From Chitinophaga varians (GTDB lineage: Bacteria > Bacteroidota > Bacteroidia > Chitinophagales > Chitinophagaceae): 64,000 nt of DNA. Made by a program: the position numbers and the translations under genes. Of this stretch, positions 18,401 through 25,756 are shown one piece after another. Location of the stretch: positions 2,976,001-3,040,000 of the forward strand of contig NZ_JABAIA010000001.1 of the NCBI RefSeq assembly GCF_012641275.1, read 5' to 3'. The notes beneath the pieces are model-generated. The model saw only the letters and a list, made by a program, of their open reading frames with translations. It searched no databases and was not told the DNA's origin. Each line of letters opens with the position of its first letter. Within the stretch, counting starts at the first letter, position 1.

Positions 18401-18612
18401 GACTTGATGTCGAAGGCGCCGTTTACGTCGGTGATGGCGAGGAGCTTGCCATTGGCCATGATAGCCGCGCCCGGGATAGGCTCACCTTTGTCGAAAGACT
18501 CTACGCGTCCTTTCACATGGACGGGCTGTTGGGCATATAGGTGGCCCGATAGCAACAGTACAGTAGCAAGGCCCAGTGGTCGCTTCAGATACTTTGTAAA
18601 TTTTTTCTTCAT
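15415..18612 (-). CDS. SusC/RagA-family TonB-dependent transporter (no STN domain)
   Basis: A 1065-residue TonB-linked outer-membrane protein. The signal peptide ends near SGHLYAQQ. Then come a carboxypeptidase-D-regulatory-like domain (about 30-110; VKGRVESFDKGEPIPGAAI), the linker LNEVVVTALGIKR, a plug domain with SILKGPGATALYGSRAANG and the 22-strand barrel ending in TFGFNLKVKL. It lacks the N-terminal STN signalling domain, so it should not control the nearby sigma/FecR pair, unlike the second SusC at 20.9 kb. The ATG is the closing edge of a long hairpin in its 5' leader (18612-18652). Confidence 0.95.
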   Translation of the reverse strand: MKKKFTKYLKRPLGLATVLLLSGHLYAQQPVHVKGRVESFDKGEPIPGAAIMANGKLLAITDVNGAFDIKSLTPGAQLYITMMGYEKQQLVFNDDASNLHVRLKTTTGKLNEVVVTALGIKRAEKALGYAQQTLNDEAMTDSRPNNWSDALRGKVAGLNIASLGGPLNSQEIRLRGTNSLTSNGNAALVVVDGVPVNGGLTTSGASNGYMGGDASIDVPVDFGNGISDINPDDIESVSILKGPGATALYGSRAANGAVLITTKSGAKAKRGLGISFNNNTSFDVITRWPDWQYEYGQGDGKTNYNAKGELYYSYGATEDGRSTGGSSSAFGPKFDGQYYFQYDPVKMGTGSERTLWQPYKDNRKSFWQTGRTVTNTLSLENSGQDGSIRASVTHSSNKWIMPTTGFERITAAVNAGYKVSNAIRLSTAVNYTNKSSDNLPGLGYNNHSIGYFMIFQNPNVDLDWYRAKWKPGAEGISMIRPYSSFIDNPFVIAEDITNGLRGNAITGNLKADVQLAPKLTLMLRGGINTNHQNRDQRRPYDTNRYGQGFYTKQTVYTQEINTDFLLSYKNAWMQDKFTLTASAGGNAMSSRYDRTDNTLIGLVVPGVYKMTNGISNPLVATYDSRKKVNSLYGLVNLGYKDMIFLDLTGRNDWSSTLPEANWSFFYPSANLSMIISEMVQLPKSISYLKYRLSLAQVGNDTEPGRTAKYYGRSSFPSSAEAPSELYNLEFKPEISTSVETGIEVAFLKNRLKLDASVYRTRTKNQILSVPLERATGFASALLNSGEVRNQGLELILSATPVTNKNFTWNTTITWAATRSKVLSLDPRLGGKLSIMSSSSATLTAVEGQTASALYGLKFQRAPDGQIIYVNGIPSVTQVTEYVGDTNPEWRAGWTNSLTYKGFRLSTTVDGQLGGTLYSHSHHKMTEQGKLRHTLKGREEGWIVGEGVVQNADGSFSPNTVKVRPADYYAQYYRLNNTEANSFDASFIKLREVSLEYNFPKTWFNRTKIQNLSLAIYGRNLATISDFPIYDPEVATQASGTGILTGVEVGQMPTPSTFGFNLKVKL

Positions 18613-18652
18613 GCTTTGACTGGTTTAAAAAAAATTTTTAAACCGCAAAGCA
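18612..18652 (-). promoter_or_regulatory. Start-codon hairpin in the leader of susC
   Basis: On the mRNA (minus) strand, TGCTTTG pairs with CAAAGCA, whose last base is the A of the ATG. Inside, GGTTTAAAAA pairs with TTTTTAAACC around a 3-nt loop. The bulges are 1 and 3 nt. Together this is a 17-bp stem with start codon and ribosome landing region at its base, which would hinder initiation unless opened. Confidence 0.6.
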
Positions 18653-18984
18653 ATAGCACCACTGTTATGGGGACATTAATAAACCGTTACAAAACCGTTA
18701 AGTTGTTGACAATCATCTTCATATAAATTTAACTCACAGCATGGTGAAATTTTGATGACGATTACAGATAGAGGCAGGGGAGATATTGTTATTTTTTTTA
18801 CACATCTCGGCGTTATTTCCAACAATTTGTCAAATACCTCCGGACTTATCGTATCTTTTCATGGACGTATAACATATATTTGTTTGCGACCGATGAGCAA
18901 TGAAGTGAGCAATGACGTGAACGATGGAGTGACCGTACAAGTAGCACTACAGCCAGTATAACAGCGTGTCAGGATCTGAATACT
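18653..18984. other. Divergent regulatory gap between susC and the sigma-factor gene
   Basis: About 330 bp without a credible gene. It contains AT-rich DNA and a -7-like box TATATTTG at 18875-18882 on the plus strand, roughly 100 bp before the sigma-factor start. A correct -33 element was not found at the usual spacing. The promoter of the minus-strand SusC/SusD pair must also lie here. Confidence 0.6.
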
Positions 18985-19545
18985 TTGGAATCGAGTTTAC
19001 ATATCAATCAACATAAACAACAGTTACCGGCTTTTGAAGGGCTCTTCAAAACGTACTATGCTGCGCTCTGTACTTTTGCGTTTGATTTTGTAAACCGTCA
19101 TGAACTGGCGGAAGAGATTGTACAGGACACATTTCTCAAAGTCTGGGAACGTTATGATGACCTGAACATACAGATATCAGTAAAAGCGTACCTGTACAGG
19201 GCTGTTCAAAACAATTGCATCAACTACGTTAAGCAGGACCGTATCAGGGCCCGCTATGGCCATGAGCTGCTACAACAGCTGGAATCCCGTATTAACTTAA
19301 TGAATATGCCTGCTGCACTTACACCGGCAGAAAGGCTGGAGAGCGCGGAGCTGGAACATATGGCGGAAAAGGCGATCCGGAAACTGCCGCCACAATGCCA
19401 GGATGTATTCCGGCTAAGCCGCTTTGAACAGTTGAGTTATCCCGAAATTTCCCGCCAACTGGGCATTTCCGTCAACACTGTGAAAACACAAATGACCCGG
19501 GCATTACAACGTCTGCGGAACGAGCTGTTGCCACTGCTGAAATAA
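18985..19545 (+). CDS. ECF RNA polymerase sigma factor (SusC/FecR-associated)
   Basis: A 186-residue sigma-70 family ECF factor. Region 2 is seen in FEGLFKTYYAALCTFAFDFV and ELAEEIVQDTFLKVWER; region 4 in LPPQCQDVFRLSRFEQLSYPEI and LGISVNTVKTQMTRALQRLR. The start appears to be TTG at 18985 because no ATG occurs before the conserved N-terminus; AGGA lies about 10 nt upstream. It is followed after 72 bp by a FecR anti-sigma gene and then by a SusC with STN domain. This is the standard cell-surface signalling chain for inducing a polysaccharide-utilisation locus. Confidence 0.93.
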   Translation: MESSLHINQHKQQLPAFEGLFKTYYAALCTFAFDFVNRHELAEEIVQDTFLKVWERYDDLNIQISVKAYLYRAVQNNCINYVKQDRIRARYGHELLQQLESRINLMNMPAALTPAERLESAELEHMAEKAIRKLPPQCQDVFRLSRFEQLSYPEISRQLGISVNTVKTQMTRALQRLRNELLPLLK

Positions 19546-19617
19546 ATACCAAAATTTTTTTTTCTTGTTTGTCACCCTATGGGGACAAAAAGATTGTCTT
19601 ACTACTTGTTTAAAAAT

Positions 19618-20709
19618 ATGCAGCCTAACTATTTACCTGGGCAGATGGATGATCTGATAGTGCAATTCTTGTCTGGTAATATTACGCCGGAAGACCAGCA
19701 GGAGCTGGAAAAATGGATAGATGCCAGCCCCGGGAACCGGGAATATTTTATACAGCTGCGGGATGCCTGGATGGCCGCCGCGGCAACAGGTCCGTATAAT
19801 GCAGAGGCGGCCTGGGAGGAAATGCGACAGGTCAACGCGCCGGTGTCCGTCAAAAGATGGAAACAGGTGCTGAAAATGGCCGCCTCCTATACGTTGCCAT
19901 TTGTTTTAGGGGGTGGAGTGGTGTTTTCCTGGCTTACGCTGAAAAAAGGACAAGGAGACCAGGGAGTGGTGACGGTGACCAGCCCGAAAGGAGCGACGAC
20001 CAAAATAGAACTGTCTGACGGCACAGAAGTATGGCTCAATGCCGGCAGCAAGCTGGAATACGCCTCTTCCTTCAATACCGCCGGCAGGGAAGTGAAACTG
20101 GAAGGAGAAGCGTTTTTTAAGGTCCATACAGATTCCCGGAAACCATTTACCGTGAAGGCTTCTGATCTCAGGATACTGGCACTGGGCACTTCATTTAACG
20201 TAAAGGCCTATCCGGAAGACAAAGGCGTGGTGACCACCCTGGTGGATGGGGCCGTTCGGATAGATGGCAGCAGCACCGCCAATCCGTTTAAAATAATGCT
20301 AAAGCCACATCAGCATGTGGTGTATAAACAGACAACAGAGGCACCAGCTGCCGGTAAAAACACCAGCAGCCACGCCGCTGCCCCGGCACCGGTGGAAACA
20401 AAAGAAGTGAGCAACACTGATATATACACGGCCTGGAAAGATGGTAACTGGATCGTAACAGGTCAGACACTGGAAGAAATGGCTGTCACCATGGAGCGCA
20501 GGTTTAATGTAAATGTTGACTTCAAAGAAGACGAATTGAAAAACTACCGGTTCAGTGGCACATTCCGCCAGGAAACACTGGAGCAGGTGCTAAATATCCT
20601 GAAACTGACAGCACCCCTGGACTACAGCATAGAGGAGGGAACAGTGAGCATCAGCGTGGATAAAGTATTGAAGGAAAAATATGCCAACGCACTGCGGAAC
20701 GGTAAATAG
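19618..20709 (+). CDS. FecR-family transmembrane anti-sigma factor
   Basis: A 363-residue protein from ATG 19618 (an ATG at 19579 is also possible, but the family starts near MDDLIVQFLSGN). The cytoplasmic N-terminus (about 1-80) would bind the sigma factor. One membrane segment follows (around YTLPFVLGGGVVFSWLTL), then the periplasmic FecR domain with SPKGATTKIELSDGTEVWLNAGS and GEAFFKV, and a C-terminal STN-like DUF4974 region (RFNVNVDFKEDEL to SISVDKVL). An Ala/Pro/Thr-rich linker (about residues 240-275) joins the last two. It relays the signal from the downstream SusC. Confidence 0.93.
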   Translation: MQPNYLPGQMDDLIVQFLSGNITPEDQQELEKWIDASPGNREYFIQLRDAWMAAAATGPYNAEAAWEEMRQVNAPVSVKRWKQVLKMAASYTLPFVLGGGVVFSWLTLKKGQGDQGVVTVTSPKGATTKIELSDGTEVWLNAGSKLEYASSFNTAGREVKLEGEAFFKVHTDSRKPFTVKASDLRILALGTSFNVKAYPEDKGVVTTLVDGAVRIDGSSTANPFKIMLKPHQHVVYKQTTEAPAAGKNTSSHAAAPAPVETKEVSNTDIYTAWKDGNWIVTGQTLEEMAVTMERRFNVNVDFKEDELKNYRFSGTFRQETLEQVLNILKLTAPLDYSIEEGTVSISVDKVLKEKYANALRNGK

Positions 20710-20787
20710 CCGGGAGGCAGGCCAACAGAACAACAATTATTGAACCTGTAAAAACCAATGAATGAACAGTAAGAACAACTGAAAAAA

Positions 20788-20813
20788 ATTGGGGTAATGC
20801 GACTTACCCCAAT
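20788..20813. other. Perfect 10-bp hairpin between fecR and susC
   Basis: ATTGGGGTAA (20788-20797) pairs with TTACCCCAAT (20804-20813) around TGCGAC. On the plus strand no T run follows, so it is not a standard terminator in the direction of the operon. On the minus strand it is followed by T7. It may limit read-through from fecR or stabilise the susC mRNA end. Confidence 0.6.
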
Positions 20814-20898
20814 CCAACGAAAATCACATAGTGTGCAGTAGCCTTTGCGACGGGCGTTCTGCCGTAATTCATCGTTTAACTAAAATCTATACAAGTTT

Positions 20899-23800
20899 AT
20901 GAAATCCACTCTAAACTTGGCGGCATTTCTTTGCCCCAGGCGAAAATTATTCCTAATGATGAGAATGACGGGATTGCTAATTTTCGGAAGTATTCTACAA
21001 GCATCTGCCACCATTTCCGCACAAGACCGAATTAGCGAACTACACGCAGAAAACAAGAGCGTCCGTGAAGTTTTCAAAATGATTGAAAACAGCAGTAACT
21101 ACCGCTTTTTTTACAATGAGAACTTTGCAGACCTGGACAAGGCAGTGTCCATTGACGTGAAAAACAAAAAGATCAACGATGTACTTGGCCAGCTGTTCTC
21201 CACCGCCAATGTCACCTATCGCGTATTGGAAAACAATCTGGTGGTGATCACCCCGGTGAATAACCAACAGATGAAAATTACCGGTCGCGTAACCGACGCC
21301 GGCACACATGAGCCGCTGCCCGGTGTCACCATCGCCGTAGAAGGCACCTCCGGTGGCGCCGTAACCGACGCCAGTGGCCACTTTTCCGTACAGGTACCTT
21401 CCGGTAGCGCCACATTGGTGTTCTCCTTTGTAGGGTATGTACAACAGAAAGTACCGGTAAATAACCGCACAGAAATCAACGTAAAACTGGACGCAGACAC
21501 CAAAAAGCTGGAAGAAGTAGTGGTGATGGGCTATACTACCACCACCGTGAAAAACCTCACCGGCGCGGCACAATCCGTAGGTGGCGCCAAACTGAAGGAC
21601 GTACAGGCCACCAGCGTGGATAAAATGCTGCAGGGTAAAGTCAGCGGTGTATTCGTAGGCAACAGCTCCGGCGACCCCGCTGCCACCCCTACCATCCGTA
21701 TCAGGGGCAATGGTACGCTTACTGCCGGCAACGCTCCGCTGGTGGTGGTAGACGGTATCATTGGCGGTCTGCCCAATCCCAGCGATATAGAAACGGTAAC
21801 GGTGCTGAAAGATGCTGCCGCCACCACCCTGTACGGCGCCCGTGCTGCCAACGGTGTAATGGTCATCACCACCAAACGCGGCAAGGCAGGTAAAACACAG
21901 GTGAACTTCCGCACCAACGTTGGCTCCGCACAACTCAATACCGGACGTTTCCATCTCATGAACGGAACACAGCTTTACGACCTGCAAACAGCTGCCGGCA
22001 GAAAACTGGACCCTTCCATCAGAGACATCAACACCAACTGGCAGAAACTCGCCTTCCAGAACGCTTCTAACCAGAACTATGAACTGTCTGCCCGCGGCGG
22101 TAACGAAAAAACCAAGTTCTACCTGGGCGGAAACTACTATAAAGAAGATGGTATCCTCAAAGGTACCGGCGTAGAGCGCTTCAGCGCCCGCCTCAACCTC
22201 GATCATAACATCACTGAAAAACTCCGTGTGAGCGCCAACTTCGCAGCGGTACAGCAGCGCGACCAGGACAACTCCGGCGGGTCATTGTACCAGTATTACA
22301 CCAACCTGCCATGGGACAAACCCTATGACGCACAAGGCAGACCAATCAACCCGATCAATACTGACGTGTGGTACGGCCGCGATATGACCAACTTCCTCTA
22401 TGATCAGCAATATAACTATGATAAACACACCCGGCAGTCCCTCGAAGGCTTGCTGAAACTGGAATACGACATTACCAAATGGCTGTCCTTCAGCACTACC
22501 AACCGCGCGCAGTACTATCACGACCGCAACGAAAGCAATGGTGACGTGAGAACTGCCGCCGGCGCTGATGACCGTGGCAACCTGTACAACTATTACCTGG
22601 ACACTACCGTATATATCAGCTCCAACCTGCTGAAAGCCCGTTACACCGTCAATAAGGTGCATAATATCGATGGACTGGTGGGTGCAGAGTTCCAGCAGGT
22701 TAACTGGGGTAATATCAATGCCAAAGGAAAAGGTATCCTGGCCGGTAAAGACGTATTGGGCGCCACCTCTTCCCCTATGTCTATCGGCGGCACCAAAATA
22801 GACCGTGTGTTCAATTCCTATTTTATTCAGGCTAACTATAACTACAATTATAAATACTACTTCACTTCTTCCTTCAGAAGGGACGGTTCTTCCAAGTTCG
22901 GCGCCAACCAGCAGTATGGTAACTTCTATGCTTTTGGTGTGTCCTGGGCTGCCTCTGAGGAAAACTTCATTAAATCCATCAAAGCTATTACCAACCTGAA
23001 AGTAAGGGCCAGCTATGGTACCACTGGTAATGCTGAAATCGGTGACTATGCTGCTATCGGCGCCTACGCTATCAATACGCAGTACAATGGTTTCCCTGGT
23101 GCATATCCCAGCATTTACAATGTGCCTAACCTTTCCTGGGAAAAAGCATACAATACCAACATCGGGTTTGACCTGGGGCTGTTCAACCGGATCAACCTCA
23201 GCGTAGATATTTATCAGAAAGACAACAAAGACCTGTTGTTTAATGTACCGTTGCCTGGTACCGCCGGCTACAGCTACATTTCACAGAACGTAGGCGGTGT
23301 GCGCAACAAGGGTATTGAAATCAACCTGAGCACAGATAACCTAGTGGGTGAGTTTAAATGGAGCACCGATTTCAATATCGGTTTCAACAAAAACACCGTA
23401 CGTGATCTCTATGGTGGCAAAAACTACATCATCGATCCGTTGAGCGGCTACTTTATCCTGCAAAAAGGCCAGGACATGCGCAGCTTCTACATGCGTAAAT
23501 GGGCCGGTGTAGATCCCAGCAACGGCAACCCTACCTGGGAGAAGGTCACCACCGATGCTGACGGAAAGAAAACCGTTACCACTACCAGCAATTATAACGA
23601 CGCTACTCTGCAGATCGTAGGCTCCGCCACGCCTAAATTCTTTGGCGGCATGCGTAACGTATGGTCTTACAAAAACTTCCAGCTGTCTGCCTTCCTGGCC
23701 TTTGTTTCCGGTAATGACGTATACAACAGCACCCGTGAACTGATGGACAACGATGGCGCCTACTACACCTATAACCTGATGCAGCTGGATAAAAACTGGA

Positions 23801-24123
23801 ACCGCTGGCAGAATCCCGGCGATAACGCCACACATCCGAAATATGTGATCGGCGGCAATAAGAACGCGCATAAACCCTCTTCCCGTTTCCTGGAAGATGG
23901 CAGCTACCTGCGCCTGAGAAACGTAAACCTGAGCTACTCACTGCCCAAACAATGGCTGGACCGTGTGAAGGTGAGCAATGTGCGTGTATCCGTGGGCGGT
24001 GACAACCTGTGGACCCTTACCAAGTTTTCCGGCATCGATCCGGAAGTTGACGACCGCGGTATCAACGGGACTAAATATCCCTTCAGTACCAAATGGTTTG
24101 CCGGACTTGAAATCAATTTTTAA
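20899..24123 (+). CDS. SusC/RagA-family TonB-dependent transporter with STN signalling domain
   Basis: A 1074-residue transporter. After a long signal region (ending near ATISAQ, about residue 42) lies an STN domain (about 45-120; SVREVFKMIENSSNYRFFYNE). Next come the carboxypeptidase-D-like domain (ITGRVTDAGTHEPLPGVTI), the TonB-linked motif KLEEVVVMGY, plug with VTVLKDAAATTLYGARAANG and the large barrel ending in FSTKWFAGLEINF. The STN domain contacts FecR, so substrate binding can activate the upstream sigma factor. SusD follows 24 bp later. It imports the oligomer handled by this locus. Confidence 0.96.
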   Translation: MKSTLNLAAFLCPRRKLFLMMRMTGLLIFGSILQASATISAQDRISELHAENKSVREVFKMIENSSNYRFFYNENFADLDKAVSIDVKNKKINDVLGQLFSTANVTYRVLENNLVVITPVNNQQMKITGRVTDAGTHEPLPGVTIAVEGTSGGAVTDASGHFSVQVPSGSATLVFSFVGYVQQKVPVNNRTEINVKLDADTKKLEEVVVMGYTTTTVKNLTGAAQSVGGAKLKDVQATSVDKMLQGKVSGVFVGNSSGDPAATPTIRIRGNGTLTAGNAPLVVVDGIIGGLPNPSDIETVTVLKDAAATTLYGARAANGVMVITTKRGKAGKTQVNFRTNVGSAQLNTGRFHLMNGTQLYDLQTAAGRKLDPSIRDINTNWQKLAFQNASNQNYELSARGGNEKTKFYLGGNYYKEDGILKGTGVERFSARLNLDHNITEKLRVSANFAAVQQRDQDNSGGSLYQYYTNLPWDKPYDAQGRPINPINTDVWYGRDMTNFLYDQQYNYDKHTRQSLEGLLKLEYDITKWLSFSTTNRAQYYHDRNESNGDVRTAAGADDRGNLYNYYLDTTVYISSNLLKARYTVNKVHNIDGLVGAEFQQVNWGNINAKGKGILAGKDVLGATSSPMSIGGTKIDRVFNSYFIQANYNYNYKYYFTSSFRRDGSSKFGANQQYGNFYAFGVSWAASEENFIKSIKAITNLKVRASYGTTGNAEIGDYAAIGAYAINTQYNGFPGAYPSIYNVPNLSWEKAYNTNIGFDLGLFNRINLSVDIYQKDNKDLLFNVPLPGTAGYSYISQNVGGVRNKGIEINLSTDNLVGEFKWSTDFNIGFNKNTVRDLYGGKNYIIDPLSGYFILQKGQDMRSFYMRKWAGVDPSNGNPTWEKVTTDADGKKTVTTTSNYNDATLQIVGSATPKFFGGMRNVWSYKNFQLSAFLAFVSGNDVYNSTRELMDNDGAYYTYNLMQLDKNWNRWQNPGDNATHPKYVIGGNKNAHKPSSRFLEDGSYLRLRNVNLSYSLPKQWLDRVKVSNVRVSVGGDNLWTLTKFSGIDPEVDDRGINGTKYPFSTKWFAGLEINF

Positions 24124-24147
24124 CAGGGTGCAAAAAAAGATATTATC

Positions 24148-25632
24148 ATGAAGCAGATAACCAAATATATTGCAGGGCTCTCACTGGTGGCTTTTACCGC
24201 CTCCTGTTCGCTCGATAAAGAACCATACAGCGCTATACCCGACGACGGTGTACTGAAAGATGAAACCAAATGGCCTGCCGCTACCGCCGGCAACTATGCC
24301 TTGCTCAAAGAGGAAAACTTTACCCGCAACTATTTCCAGATGGGAGAGTTCCCCAGCGACGATGTGGCGCTGAGCGGCGCTACCACTGACCCGCTGTTTT
24401 ACTCTTACACTTATGGCCATCTTACCAACCAGGGTAATACCGGCCAACTGTGGCGTATGGGATATAAAGCTATTAACGGCTGTAACAGGCTGCTGGAGGT
24501 AATGTCGGAAGGAAAGTCGCCCGCAGTAAATCAACTGATCGGTGAAAACCTGTTCATCCGCGCATTTGTCCACTTTGCGCTGGTTCGCTCTTTTGGCCGT
24601 CCATACAGCCAAAGCCCGGAAACTAACTTAGGCGTTCCCGTTATTACAAAGTACGATATAACGGCAACGCCTAAACGTAACACAGTGAAAGAAGTGTATG
24701 CCCAGCTGGTAGCTGACCTCTCCCGCGCGAAGGCGTTGATGAACGATGACAACAGTAACAGCTACGCCTCCAAAAGCGCTGCCATGGCATTGCTGGCAAG
24801 AACATACCTCTATATGGGACGTAACGATTCTGCTGCCATCTATGCGGATTCCGTGATCACTGGCGGTAAATATTCACTGCTCAGCACCGCTGAACTGCCC
24901 CGTTATTTTACCAAAAGCAACGAAAACAATAATGAAACCATTTTCGCGATTCACCATACCTTACAGGATGACCGTACCTGGAGTTCCATCGGCTCCATGT
25001 ATTATATGTCGCCCGGTGGTATGGGATATGGTGAGATGTATGCCTCCCAGTCCTATCGCACCCTGTTGGATAGATTTCCGCAGGACGTACGGCATGCCTT
25101 TGTACAGCCGGTATATCTGAAAGCGCAGTCTGGCCAGGATTCTGTTGATGCCAATGGCAATAAGGTAATGGCCGCCCGTAACAACGTTCCCAAATGGTAC
25201 ATCCTGAAATACTCCAACCAGGACAACGTGCCTACCCTGAGTTCCCCGGTAGTGCTGCGTTTGGCGGAAATGTACCTGATACGCGCGGAAGCCAATGCCA
25301 AAATGGGTAAAAACGATGCAGCACTGGCTGATGTGAATATCATCCGGACCCGTGCGGGCCTGAGCGGCAACGCATTGTTTTCCTCCGCCAACATGCAAGG
25401 GTATGCCTCCGCGTTGGACGTGGTATTGGACGAGCGCCGGCTGGAGCTGGCCTTCGAAACACACCGCGTGTTCGATCTCTTCCGCAACAACAGGAATGTT
25501 TTCCGTGATTATCCGGGCGTACAGCCGGAACATCCGCAAACTATCAAATACACCGATGCCAGAGTGGTACATTTTATCCCTGAATCGGAAATCCTGCTGG
25601 ACCCCAACCTGATACAAAATCCCATACAATAA
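24148..25632 (+). CDS. SusD/RagB-family nutrient-binding lipoprotein
   Basis: A 494-residue surface lipoprotein; the signal ends in VAFTASC with Cys20 as lipidation site, followed by SLDKEPYSAIPDDG. Family features include a RagB/SusD N-terminal helical region (GYKAINGCNRLLEVM), RAFVHFALVRSFGRPY, and the C-terminal SusD domain with VLRLAEMYLIRAEANAKMG and LDVVLDERRLELAFETHRVFDLFR. It forms the binding lid over the preceding SusC. It is the classical PF07980/PF14322-like type, different from the SusD at 13.9 kb. Confidence 0.96.
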   Translation: MKQITKYIAGLSLVAFTASCSLDKEPYSAIPDDGVLKDETKWPAATAGNYALLKEENFTRNYFQMGEFPSDDVALSGATTDPLFYSYTYGHLTNQGNTGQLWRMGYKAINGCNRLLEVMSEGKSPAVNQLIGENLFIRAFVHFALVRSFGRPYSQSPETNLGVPVITKYDITATPKRNTVKEVYAQLVADLSRAKALMNDDNSNSYASKSAAMALLARTYLYMGRNDSAAIYADSVITGGKYSLLSTAELPRYFTKSNENNNETIFAIHHTLQDDRTWSSIGSMYYMSPGGMGYGEMYASQSYRTLLDRFPQDVRHAFVQPVYLKAQSGQDSVDANGNKVMAARNNVPKWYILKYSNQDNVPTLSSPVVLRLAEMYLIRAEANAKMGKNDAALADVNIIRTRAGLSGNALFSSANMQGYASALDVVLDERRLELAFETHRVFDLFRNNRNVFRDYPGVQPEHPQTIKYTDARVVHFIPESEILLDPNLIQNPIQ

Positions 25633-25641
25633 CCAATAGCC

Positions 25642-25668
25642 GGAAAGCCCCGTACCACGGGGCTTTCC
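25642..25668 (+). terminator. Hairpin after susD (weak terminator)
   Basis: GGAAAGCCCCGT pairs with ACGGGGCTTTCC around a 3-nt loop. Only a short AT-rich tail follows, so it may act as a partial terminator that sets the susCD:hydrolase ratio. Confidence 0.65.
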
Positions 25669-25756
25669 CATTTATGTAATTATCGGTGAAAATAACCGCC
25701 ATCCTGCGTAAATTCAGCCCCGCAGTGACCATATGAAAAATGTAAAATAATTATTG

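Noticed and set aside
18752..18961. 69-codon frame between susC and the sigma gene
   Set aside because: It spans the promoter region including TATATTTG, and its sequence has no domain or signal peptide.
21040..22206. 388-codon open frame antisense to the second susC
   Set aside because: Composition is a mirror of the susC codon pattern (Gly/Val/His-rich), with no recognisable domain; STN and plug motifs are in the plus frame.
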